64,000 bases of DNA. Source: Telmatactis stephensoni. Its lineage: Eukaryota; Cnidaria; Anthozoa; Actiniaria; Isophelliidae. Below are positions 10,010 through 21,700 of this stretch, in pieces. How positions within the stretch are numbered: position 1 is the stretch's first letter; the number at the start of each line of letters is the position of its first letter. The position numbers and the translations under genes are program-made. A model generated the notes under the pieces. That model had not been told where the DNA came from. It worked only from the letters and a program-made list of their open reading frames with translations, and ran no database searches. The stretch spans positions 62,001-126,000 of the forward strand of contig JALIZF010001818.1 in the NCBI GenBank assembly GCA_029948255.1, written 5' to 3'.

Positions 10010-11820
10010 GTAAAACAAAATGTGTATTAAAATCCAAAGTACCGAAATCGGGCTCAAGGAGATGAAAACTTTGATTTGTTTGTCCGAGTTGTGACGTCAT
10101 TGTTGCGCATCGCTATATGTATGGGAAAACATTTCAAAGTCAATTTATAAGAAACTCCGTTAATATATAATCTCTATATTTGCTGTGGAAAAAGAATGTG
10201 ATCCGTTTGAATTATTCCTAGTGTACATCTCCAGAATTTTTTGAGATATTTAACGAGAATCTACTCGCTTATATTTGTAGGTATGCTAGTTACAACAACA
10301 AAATACGCTTTTAAAGCACGCTAATAAACGGAGACTAAATTGTAACGTTTCTTATAAATTGATTTTGAACACTTTCGGGAAAAAATCCTAATGTTTACAA
10401 GTGTAAATTCGCTGCTCTATCACCTAATTGCTGTACGTGCGCAATCGTTTGACCGCGGTGTTCCTCCAAAGCAGTAACTGGGAATCTGTTCAAGTGTCCG
10501 GCGGACGTGAACAAATTTTAAGTCCAAGGACACTGGAACATTGTTGCAATTGGTTAGCAGTAGTTGACATTCCCTATTTTTCTATGTAATTGACGCTTAG
10601 CTTACTTTGGTCACACTTCGAAATATTAGCTCTTAAAAAAATAAATATTTTGTCCAACTTTTAATGCATTTAATGCAATTTTAATGCAATTTTTTTCATG
10701 AACCTACAGAACTTGAACCTCTAATCTGGTCTAACTCCCTTATCCCATTCCCTAACCACTAAGTCACAAGTGAATTCGTTGACCAGAACGCAATTTTTGG
10801 AAGTTTTATAATGAGCAATTCATACGTAACTACTGGTTGACAGTATATGTTGTAATATACAAACAATTATCTGGAGAAAGAGTCCTCCCAAATAATTAAT
10901 GAGGATCCTCTAATTCGGACTTTAAAGGGTTTCAACTCCTTTCAATTAGTTCCAGTGCTCGGCTGTGCTTCGGAAACCCCGTCAAGCGCCCTCATTGTCG
11001 GACTTTAAACATTTCATTAAAGATGTGGGTTTTTTTTGGCCAATCACAGCGCGCGTTTTATATATGATAGTTATTTCATAATATTCTATAAAGTGAACTC
11101 ACAACTGAACTTATCAAAATCCATATATACTTGTAGTGTACCCAGGAGCCATTTCGGTCTCAGTTTCTTGGTTCGATGGCTCGAAAGGGTCAGTGTTTGT
11201 GTAAATAGACATATAAAAATGTTGAAAAAATGGTATGTCCTAATAAGCAGTCCATTTTTAAGTCTGCGCGTACTGTGCACGAACCTGAATGAAAGATGTA
11301 GTACTACAAGGGAAATTTCTCTTCTAAAACATTGCATCTTTCATTCGCGCATTGATCGTAAGCCTAAACTTCATGAAGTGAAATCACTTGAATATATATA
11401 GTTTTGTGAGGGTTTGACTGTAAAGGTGTACCTTTAGGTACAGGGGGTGCGCACCCCTCCTCCTGAGACGAATTTGGGTCCTTTTCTCTAAACTTTTTAT
11501 TTTCAAAACATCCTCGGGAGTTTCCAATTTACATGATGGTGCATCCCCTCCTGAAGATAATCCTGAATCGGCCCCTGAGGCTGATGTTTCGCACTAGCTA
11601 CCCTTAAAGCGCTTATAACCAGAGATCTTAATCAATAGAAGGAAGAAAGGGGACTTATAACCCGTACACTGTTTAAATAATGATTTGTAATTATTCAAGA
11701 CATGCACAGTGATTTTAATGAAGAAAATAATATACTTAAACTATATCATTTTTAGTTGGGAACAACTTTTAAAATAGCGACCGATGTCAATTGCTTTGAC
11801 TGGTTCATATAGGTATAGTT
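10010..11820. other. Non-coding, with a degenerate tRNA-derived SINE at about 10690-10790 (minus)
   Basis: On the minus strand 10690-10790 shows an A-box-like GTGACTTAGTGGTTAGGG and a B-box-like AGGTTCAAGTTC. The rest holds no coding frame that I can support. On the minus strand ATTAAA at 11719-11714 lies about 106 nt past the synthase stop codon and is a plausible polyadenylation signal. Confidence 0.4.
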
Positions 11821-11824
11821 TTTA

Positions 11825-11996
11825 TCAAGTCGTTATCAAATTGTTGTTTAGTAAGCAGTGTTTATCTTCATCACTGCATACATCAATCCAACGTGGAGGC
11901 CTAGATATTGGTCGAACATGGAGACATCGATTTGAACTGGATTCTGAATCAAATGTTATTTTCAGTGGAAGGTATTTGGCAGAGACAAAACCATTT
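11825..11996 (-). CDS. pgsAA: Synthase exon 7 (C-terminus and stop)
   Basis: 172 bp, acceptor GGTCAACAG|A, stop TGA at 11827-11825. Encodes residues 328-384, beginning KNGFVSAKYLPLKI and ending in an acidic and Asn-rich tail. The final stretch CSDEDKHCLL may be surface-exposed. Its closing phase fits exon 6 exactly. Confidence 0.78.
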
Positions 11997-14900
11997 CTGT
12001 TGACCAAAAATAGAATAATATAAAATTAGGCAAGTATATAAAGTTAGGCAAATATATAAAGTTAGGCAAGTATATATAGTTAGGCAAGTATTGAAAGTTA
12101 GGCAAGTATATAAACTTAGGCAAGTATATATAACAGAAATAAAACAACAAAAACATCACATTCTCAAAGTCCAAAGTAACGTAGTTCTGAAATATCTTCA
12201 AGTATGTTAAGGCCTGGATTAAAGGCCAATTACAGCTAAAATGGATTTATTTTTCTTGTGACCTCGTTTTTTGCCCAGTTTTCACCAAAATTTGCATGGA
12301 TTCATAACTTCATGACCTTAACATTTTAGGATGAAAAGTTTAGGAATTTGGCGGTCACGTGACCTTGAACTTCACTTCGACAAACCCTCAAAATGTGAAC
12401 TAAAATGTGGTGATGGCTATCACCTGTACGTACTTCAAATGTTGTGGCATTTTTTCAGTTCTTCCTCTAAGAGTATATGAATCTGCCTTAACACCTGAAC
12501 CACCATTGCTCATTTAGGAAATATTATGAAAAATAGGTTACGTGACCTGCTTGTTCAATCAAACATTTTCAAATATCTCCTAAATGAGCAATGGTAGTTC
12601 ATGTGTTAAGGCAGATTCATATACCTCTTAGAGGGAGAACTGAAAAAATGCCACAGCATTTCAAGTACAGGTGATAGCCATCACCGCATTTTAGTTCAAA
12701 ATCTTAGGGTTCATGGAAGTGAGGTTCAAGGTCACGTGACCACCAAATCCCCAAACTTTTCATCCTAAAATGTTAAGGTCATGAAGTTATGCATCCCACA
12801 GGCACCCCAGGCAATCATTTAGAGCAACGCGTAAGTGATCAGCGGGCGTACAAAGCACAGGGATTCCCAGACCTTAACGGTTTGGGCTTCCTGTGGTCTT
12901 TTAATTTTACCAAAGAATGTATGAAACGATATTCAAGTAAAGATATCTCATGAAAAAAGCCTTAATTTAATTGGGATTTAGTTCATGATTGAGGAATATT
13001 GTATTATTTCTCCAAATTTGTGAAATTGTGGCTTGAAAAATTGGTTACAACATCTTAACTCCGAGGAAACTTTGAGCTGTTTTGCAACGGTTCAGCGAGT
13101 GCATATATTTACACAAGTGTAAATATATAACTCAGAAGAATTTTGTTTTGATAAACTGCTTCAAAAGCATATTTGAAGATAAGGAAACGTAAATGGATAA
13201 CTAAACAAGGTATTTCTTTTGTTTAAGAGCTTTATTTCAGGTTTTGAGACACGTTTTCGGCACGAAATTTTTGGTTCTTTGATGCGTTATCGCACAACAG
13301 CCATTTATGAATACATTATCTACCGTTGAAGACCACAGGAAGCCCAAACTGTTAAGGTCTGGGAATCCCTGTGGTACAAAGCAATGCGAAGCATATGTAA
13401 GGGTCCGGGTTCGAATCCTGGAATAATTTATTTTTTTCGCCTTGTTATGTAGTAAATATTATCTTTTCATCTTTTTGTATGCTTTTTTCTGGTTTTGAAG
13501 CGTTTTAAGCTGCTCCCCCCTACATAGAAAAACTAAAGGCCGGTTACTTCGGCCATCACCAGCGACCGACTCCTCTTCTTTAACCTCCAAAAAAATTCTA
13601 GATAAATGTCCCAATCATCTCCAAAACCACCACAGCACTCAAGGCCAGTTATCACTCCAACTAGAAATCGAACTTGAATCCACGCCAGATAAATCAAACG
13701 GCAGATTTTTCATGAAACTCGGACTTATTTGGTTCAAATTTTGCTTGTAACGAAGCGTAACCCGTAATGCCTGGATATCTGGTGACATGAAACTTGGCTT
13801 GAATTTCAAAGCTCTCACTCTGAGTGGACGAGGTTTAACGGCTAACCTTGGGTCACGTTCTCGGCATCCCTTCTCACCGTTGAAAGTAATCTCTCGTCCA
13901 CTCAGAGTGAGAGAAATCAGTTTTATCAGAGGGATTTTGAATAAATCGCGAAAGACTTATCAAAACCATTAAATTTGGTGACTCGAAATTAAAGAACGAG
14001 AAAAAAATTCCAATTTTCGCAAAATAAGTTTTGTTAAGTTTTTCGGGATTTATTCAAAATCCCTCTGATAAAACTTTCTGATTTTGAGTTGGTTAACTGT
14101 GCAAGAAAGTGAAGTCTAACACCTATATAGCCATTTTTTCTAGAGCTCATCAAAAATGGGAGATATTTTAGGAAAACTGAATTCAACGATCTTTGTTTGG
14201 TCGTTGCCATAGCAAAGTGTCACGGGGAAAAATGGCATCAATCAAATCTTCAATCCCTCCTTAATTAGTATCTTGTGTGGAAATCATTTTGATCAGACAA
14301 ATGTAAGTTGACCAATTTTCAAAAATAAAATTTGAAGTTTTGTCAAAATCGATCACCAAAATACTACTGGTAAACACCTTATATACTTGAGAATAAAAGG
14401 TGTAATTGAGTCCGCCATGGTCCGAAAAACCTCTCTTCCTTCGCTTGAGTTTTATTTGACCATGAGATAATGACTCTCTCTCCCGGGACTCTCTCTAGAA
14501 GGCGTCATGCAATAATTTCTAACCCAAATGTATATACTCACTTGTTGATTTGTACACGAAGAATACGTGAAAGCAATGACAAGTCTTCAGATGTTGTGAC
14601 ATAGCTGATGAACTCTGAGAAGATTCTGGCTGGAGGATTCCGGTTGAAATAAAATGTCTTTCGAATGAATAGAAAAATAAAAATCAATGTTCGAATAATC
14701 AATAACAAGAAAAAAGTATTTATGCAGAGTTTCTTATGATTAGCAGTTGTCAAATATAACTAATTTAATACGCTCATTTATAACTAATTTTATTAGCGCG
14801 ATTCGAGAGAAATTGTATACCTCCTTCAGTCGATACGCGATATATGGACTTACGCAGAAAAATTAATGTTTTCTGGTTTATGATGTTTCTTACTCTTAGA

Positions 14901-17900
14901 GCACTCAAAGTAGTACTACAAATACATATTTAGCATTTTACTTGGAAACAAGCAATTCTTTGAAGATTTAGCAGGGAGGGTACTAGCTGATTTGCAAAAG
15001 TTAGTCGTAAGGTAAAACTGGCATGATCGCATAGTTGAGGGGTTGTTGATCTTCAAGAAAAGACTAGAGAAAGTTGAGTTAGGACAGCTAGTCATGTCAG
15101 TGGTTGATGGACAGCTCATCTCGGGTGGCCAAGTTTCGTCCCGCGGCCTGTCACGTGATCTTGCTAGTCCTCGAACTTGGTCCCAACCCTAATTTACTGT
15201 GCGACTACTCGAACCAAAGCCACCCAAACAAATTTCCGACAAATCATCCAATCGCGTACGAGATCGAGAACAATAGAATTGCTACAAATTTCAAAATATG
15301 AAAACAACGGCAGTTCCAGTATAACAGTACTACTGATCATTAATCGATAAAATTAACAGAAAAAAACATGTTGTGTACTAATAACAGTGGGAGACTTTAT
15401 GAAAATGGGCGATATTATCCTACAGCATTACGAGAACATGTTCTTGACATGAATCACAGTGGCCTCTCGCAACGTACAATCGCAAGAGAATTGAAAACAA
15501 GTCGCCGCTTTGTACAAAATGTTTTAGCAGATTACGATCTCACTGGCTCTGCTGTTCCACATCCCCGTGAGATTTTACAGTAAAACAAGTAATGACACCC
15601 GATGTTATTAGCTGTATCGAGATAGAAAAACTTATGGAGCCTAGTGTTTATTCGATGGAATTTAAACAGCGTCTACTGTTAGATGGGATTGTTCATCCGT
15701 TAGATCTACCTTAAAGTCCGCTATTTCGAAGTGTATGAGAAAAGAACTTCATATGACTAAAAAGAAAATTCATCAAATACCAACCGAATCAAAGAGAGAT
15801 GAAAACGTGGAACTTAGAGATGATTTCCTAGATATTATAGCTAATTTAGAACCTGGAACCGTGCACTGTCTTGATGAGAGCAGTGTTATCAAAACCACAT
15901 CTAACAGAAAATATGGAAACGCTCCTTATAGGAAAGCCGGCATATGAAATCCAATGCTACGCATCCAATGCCACGTATACTATAAACCTACTACACTCAC
16001 CATTCGGAGTTGACTATTTAAATGTTATCGATGGTGCTTCTAATGGCAATGAGCTCCTCCTGTTTTTTGAAGAGGCTGTTAATCTCACAAGAATAGATGG
16101 GTCCGCCGTGCTCGAGAGAGGTGACACTGTCATTATGGATAACTGTGGCTTCCACCATGGTCATTTCGTGGTCATTTCGTTGAGAGCCATGTTAGAAGAT
16201 TTTGGAGTTGGTCTGGTTTTTCAGCCGCCATACTCCCCAGAGTTCAACACATGCGAGCTGTGTTTTCACGAGATCAAACAGTTTTTACAACGAAATCAAC
16301 AGTTGTCAGAAGAGCACACTGTTTATACAATTTACAATTTACCTCAGTTCGATACTTTATGCACTGTGGATATATCCATTAGAAATTAACATACTAGAAA
16401 CTCGATCTGTGGACTTGTAGAAACCTGCCATTATGGCAATATAGAATGTTTATTATTACGCTGTGATAGTTGAAATGAAATCAACAGCGTCGATCGGCGT
16501 AAATGGGAAATGTTTAGGATATATGCATTCTATTTTTGCAACAAAAAAATATTTTGGAATTTATACGAGTTTCCGAGAAAATTTAGCTGTCAGACCATCA
16601 CTTACTGCGATAGTTCCTAATATTCTGTGAACTAAAAGGACATTAGAACGGCTTGTTGTGGGGTTTTCGCTACCGTCAATCAAAACTAATCTCTGTAGTC
16701 GGTATCTTTCATATTTTTGACTGGCGCCAGTGAAAAACAAATTCCAACGAGTAACCATGGTTTTATCATCCGTTGGTCAGAGGCCACTTTGTAAACTCGC
16801 TGCCACTGGGTTCGCAGAATATTGAGAATCACAGTAAGAATAAAGCATCTCTAATGTACATGCGTTGGAAGCTCATGTTATTCAGTTTTTTATATCATGA
16901 AATAAATGTTACTTTATGTCTATGATTTATATCTCTGTTCTTATGGGAGCGGAAAGAAGGGAAAAGGGGGAAATGACAGCTGTTAATCAAACTTCTGGAT
17001 TTCGTAATTATATTCCTTGCAGACTTATTCATTTTACATCAGTCTAACTCTACAATGGCTGGAGAGTGCTCGGAAGTGTTTCAGTGGCTCCATTCAATAT
17101 TACACGATCTAAATCTTGAACGCCTTGCATCCGAGTTTGAACGGCGTGGATTTCGAAGCAAACACTCATTGAAGTATCTTGAAAGAAATGACTTGGAAGT
17201 TATTATAAATTCCCCAGACAAATTATTACTTGCAGAGAAACGCATAATCGAGAAGGAGCTTGAGGAGCTAAAGAAACCCAATCTAGAACCCAAAGAATTG
17301 TTTCCCTCGACATCTAACAGCGCAGTGATCAATAATGGTTCACTAATTCAGATGGCTGTAGCTAGTCCTGATTCTGTACCTTTGGTTCTAAACAGCGCTG
17401 TTAATGTGGAGACTAAAAAAAGCGCGGGAAGCGATAACATTTCAACAGAAAGTTCAAGTTATTTGGAGAGAAAGTGCCAAGAATTGACTGAGAACTTGTC
17501 CGTCTTAGAAATACAAGTCACGAGCGCAAAAGAGAAGCTAGATGTTCTACGTGAAGAGTATGGTCGGGTCTCTAGGAAAGGCGATGGTCGTCGAGGCAAG
17601 CTTTGTAGTCATTGCCACCAGCTTGGACATTACAAGGCGCGATGTAGCTATCATTCCTGCACAGATATGAATTTTTGCGGAGTAGCGGAAAAACATCCTG
17701 AGAAAAAAACAGAAATTCAAGAACTCGAAAGCCTTATCAAAAGCCTAGAAAAGAAACAGAGCAAGGCTTCAGAAGATCTTCAGTCCTTCAAGTTGGCAAA
17801 AGAAAAATCAATGAACAATTAATTTTTTCGCGGCAATGAGACCCAGACTACGTCAACAGAATTTGGTGCTGTATTCTGACCGACTACGACTTGACAAGGA

Positions 17901-18714
17901 CCTTATTTTGCTCAAGCACATCTTCCAAAACAAAATCCCTCTCGATACCAGCAGAGATTGGGAAATGCCGTATCTCATTGAGAGACACAAGAGATATCTT
18001 CCATATGTGTAATGACTGTAGACTTAACCAGTAATGGCGCGTTGTGTTGATAAAAACTGTTGTTGTTTTTATAATAATGTGTGTTAGACTATCATACTCT
18101 CCAGTTTGTGGAGTCAACCAATAAACATACAACTGCAATAAGACAAGCTTCAGTGTCTATACTTCTTTTGCCCGCTCGCACGAGTCTCGAAAGTTGACAT
18201 GTAACATTTTATTAGCGGCCGTTCGCTAGTGTTATGCTGATGTTTGCGGCCCTTCTCACGTCCAAATTATTTCTTCGTAAACATTCAGTTCGCAAGCTTG
18301 ATATCGTCAAAATTCTACCGCAAATATAGTTTTTGAGTTTTAACGCACCGAAATTATAGGTCTACCGTATGGCATATTTTAGAAATTTGTAGCAATTCTA
18401 TTGTTCTCGATCTCGTACGCGATTGGATGATTTGTCTTAAATTTGTTTGGGTGGCTTTGGTTCGAATAGTCGCACAGTAAGCCTAACCCCCACCCAAGCT
18501 AACCCATCCCTAAAAAAATTCTGAACCCTAGAATCTTAGACCTCACCCTAGCTTTGAACTAATCCCAACCCTAACTTTCATCAGGGGTTGTCAAATGCCC
18601 TGGTCACGTGACCTCAATTCTTCGCTTAAAGTTTAAAGTTTTAGAACATGCTATCATTTTTTTGTGTTAAAGCGCTTAGAACTTTTGTATAATTAATAAG
18701 CGCTATACAAGCAA

Positions 18715-18747
<33 letters not shown>

Positions 18748-21700
18748 TTACATTAAGCTGGAATCCAGATGGACCAAAGAGAAAGTTTCCCAAACTAAAA
18801 GCGACAAAGGATTTGTCAATGATGTGACCTTGCAGAAGATGTGAATGACAACCAACGATCAAGTGCACTCCCAACTTTCTCAAGTGAAGAAAATGCTGAG
18901 CTTGTGTCTCACTGGGCGACTTTTCACCTTCGTTACCCCAGTGCATAAAGACAGCTATAACGTCGACTTTTTTCTATAAAAGAGAATAGCATATGGCGTT
19001 TTTTGGAACCACTGAAATTAATAAGGGAATTAACAAGGGCGGCCGAGTGGTTAGACCACTTGCCTCTCAACTCTTTTGCCTTGAGGGGGACTCCGCTCGT
19101 AACTGTACGGGGATGCTTGTAGTACCTTTTAGGGGTCAAAATCTGCAATTTGGTACATTTTAGGGTGTCTCAGACTTAAGTGGACTACCAGAGACATAGC
19201 TGGTACCTTTTAGGGACTGTTTTGGGGTAAATAAACAACCAAAAATTTCGATGATCTGAATTGAATCTTCAAAGCACATTGATAACAAAGTGTTTCATTA
19301 CTTTAATTCTTTGTTATTGTTTTTGGATTGTTATACCTTTTAGGGGTAGAAATCAGTTGTTGCCACTCCCATCAGACTAAGGTACCTTTTAGGGGTCATT
19401 TTCAAAATTTCCGACCAGCATCCCCGTCCTCTTATATATAGGAGTCCCCCCCGCCTCCCCCAGGGCTCTTTTGTCCCTGGTTGGATTCCCGGGCAGGACA
19501 CATCATGTGACTACAAGAGTTTGTTATTCTCTTCTTATACTTCGAGAGTTTTTTTGTCCGGGTCCTCTGGTTTTCCTCCTGTCATCAAAAACGAACTGGT
19601 GAGTTGGGATTATTGATGGGTGTTTACAATAATTAATGAATTAAGGAGTAAGTGTATTATGATCTCGTGTCCATTTGATCAATTTTCATGGATGTTTGCG
19701 CAATAAAGTGCTCATTGTACGCACAATTCTTCTTACGCCCGTTTCATACACGTTCCATTCCGTTCCATACACGTATCCAACTCTCCACATGTCTATTGCC
19801 TCGGCACTCGCGACATCGATCATTCCCCATGACCTATCACTGACGGGGTGTTAGATATGCGGTGAGAATATATGTATGTCATTTTCATAGTCTTACGAAA
19901 ACTGCTCTATCGTATCAAGTACGGTACATGAGTCGAGCGGCGTATGGAATGGGCCTTAGGTAACTGCTAGTTTCCATTTGATGGGGCTTTGTTTGCTCGA
20001 TACTTATTGCCGAGATTAATGAAAGCCCGATCGACGTACGGCTGAAACTTAGCCTTAGCTTTGCCAGTGCTACATGTGAAGTTTTGCAGCTATTATTCAG
20101 CATACGGGGTAGATTCCATATGAATCACGGCAAAAAAGTCCGTGTTTTCCTGAATTTTCCCGATTTGGAAAACTATCGGAAAATTCGGAATTTTCCTGAA
20201 TTATCCTGCGTTTTCCTAAACAGGAAATTATCCTGTAATTTTCCTGGTATTTTCCTGCATTATCCTGTATTGTATCAAGCTCGCATTTTCCCGAATTTTC
20301 CCGATGCAGGAAAACTAGAATAGTCCTGTAATTATCCCGAATTATCCGTTTAGGAAAATCAACGTTATCTGGTAGTTTTCCCATTCTCCGATAATCACCG
20401 TAAAACGCTAGTTTTCCAAAATTATCCTAAATTAGAAAACTAGAAGTAAATGTGGAATTTTCCCGAGTTTTCCCGATGCAGGAAAACTAAAATTATCCTG
20501 TAATTATCCCGAATTATCCGTTTAGGAAAATCAACGTTATCTGGTAGTTTTCCCATTCTCCGATAATCACCGTAAAACGCTAGTTTTCCAAAATTATCCT
20601 AAATTAGAAAACTAGAAGTAAATGTGGAATTTTCCCGAGTTTTCCCGATGCAAGAAAACTAAAATTATCCTGTAATTATCCCGAATTATCCGTTTAGGAA
20701 AATCAACGTTATCTGGTAGTTTTCCCATTATCCGATAATCACCGTAAAACGCTAGTTTTCCAAAATTATCCTAAATTGGATAACTAGAGGTAAATGTGGA
20801 ATTTTCCTGAGTTTTCCCGATGCAGGAAAACTAAAATTATCCTATAATTATCCCGAATTATCTGTATAGGAAAATCAACGTTATTTGGTAGTTTTCCCAT
20901 TATCCGATAATCACCGTAAAACGCTAGTTTTCCAAAATTATCCTAAATTAGAAAACTAGAAGTAAATGTGGAATTTTCCCGAGTTTTCCCGATGCAAGAA
21001 AACTAAAATTATCCTGTAATTATCCCGAATTATCCGTTTAGGAAAATCAACGTTATCTGGTAGTTTTCCCATTCTCCGATAATTACCATAAAACGCTAGT
21101 TTTCCAAAATACTAGAGGTAAATGTGGAATTTTCCCGAGTTTTCCCGATGCAAGAAAACTAAAATTATCCTGTAATTATCCCGAATTATCCGTTTAGGAA
21201 AATCAACGTTATCTGGTAGTTTTCCCATTCTCCGATAATTACCATAAAACGCTAGTTTTCCAAAATTATCCTAAATTGGATAACTAGAGGTAAATGTGGA
21301 ATTTTCCCGAGTTTTCCCGATGCAGGAAAACTAAAATTATCCTGTAATTATCTCGAATTATCTGTATAGGAAAATCAACGTTATCCAGTAGTTTTCCCAT
21401 TATCCGATAATCACCGTAAAACACTAGTTTGAAAAAATTATCCTGAATTGGAATGTTATTCAGTAGTTTTATCATGTTAAAAAATGTATTTTTTCCGAAA
21501 TCTTTTTTTTCTGGTAAGGAAAAGCAATGTCATGGGTCTGTTCGTCTTGGGACATACCCGATATGAATGTCTCAGACGTAAAAGTAAACGATTTGGTATC
21601 TTTTAGTGCGTTAAAATCGAAAGCAAGAACTGCAGCATGTCCTGATTATTTTTTAGTGTATGAAAAACAAAAAGGAGTCCATCGTGTACTATTTTTAGTG

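Larger units (their letters stand above)
15197..18477 (+). mobile_element. Tc1/mariner-type transposon with two gene modules
   Basis: 3281 bp flanked by TA (15195-15196 and 18478-18479), with terminal inverted repeats of about 105 bp. The outer ends read CTGTGCGACTACTCGAACCA and the complement of CTGTGCGACTATTCGAACCA. The interior carries a decayed IS630/Tc1-like transposase (15368-16389) and, downstream on the same strand, an intact SAM plus CCHC-knuckle frame (17055-17822) and a small frame (17836-18012). It sits in synthase intron 5, in the opposite orientation to the gene. Confidence 0.85.

Noticed and set aside
11036..11401. 121-codon plus-strand frame
   Set aside because: No motif, overlapped by an equally long antisense frame, and composition typical of AT-rich non-coding DNA.
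12856..13430. Functional tRNA gene at the B-box site
   Set aside because: The A-box side is poor, the unit is interrupted by a hAT element and it has a T-rich retroposon tail. A SINE explains it better.
18741..18751. In-frame TAA after exon 5 as the true end of the synthase
   Set aside because: A GT donor lies before it in the right phase, and exons 6 and 7 continue in phase with a family-like C-terminus. The short form remains possible as an isoform.
20122..21470. CRISPR-like array
   Set aside because: Repeats are contiguous 172-bp units without unique spacers, in a eukaryotic intron.
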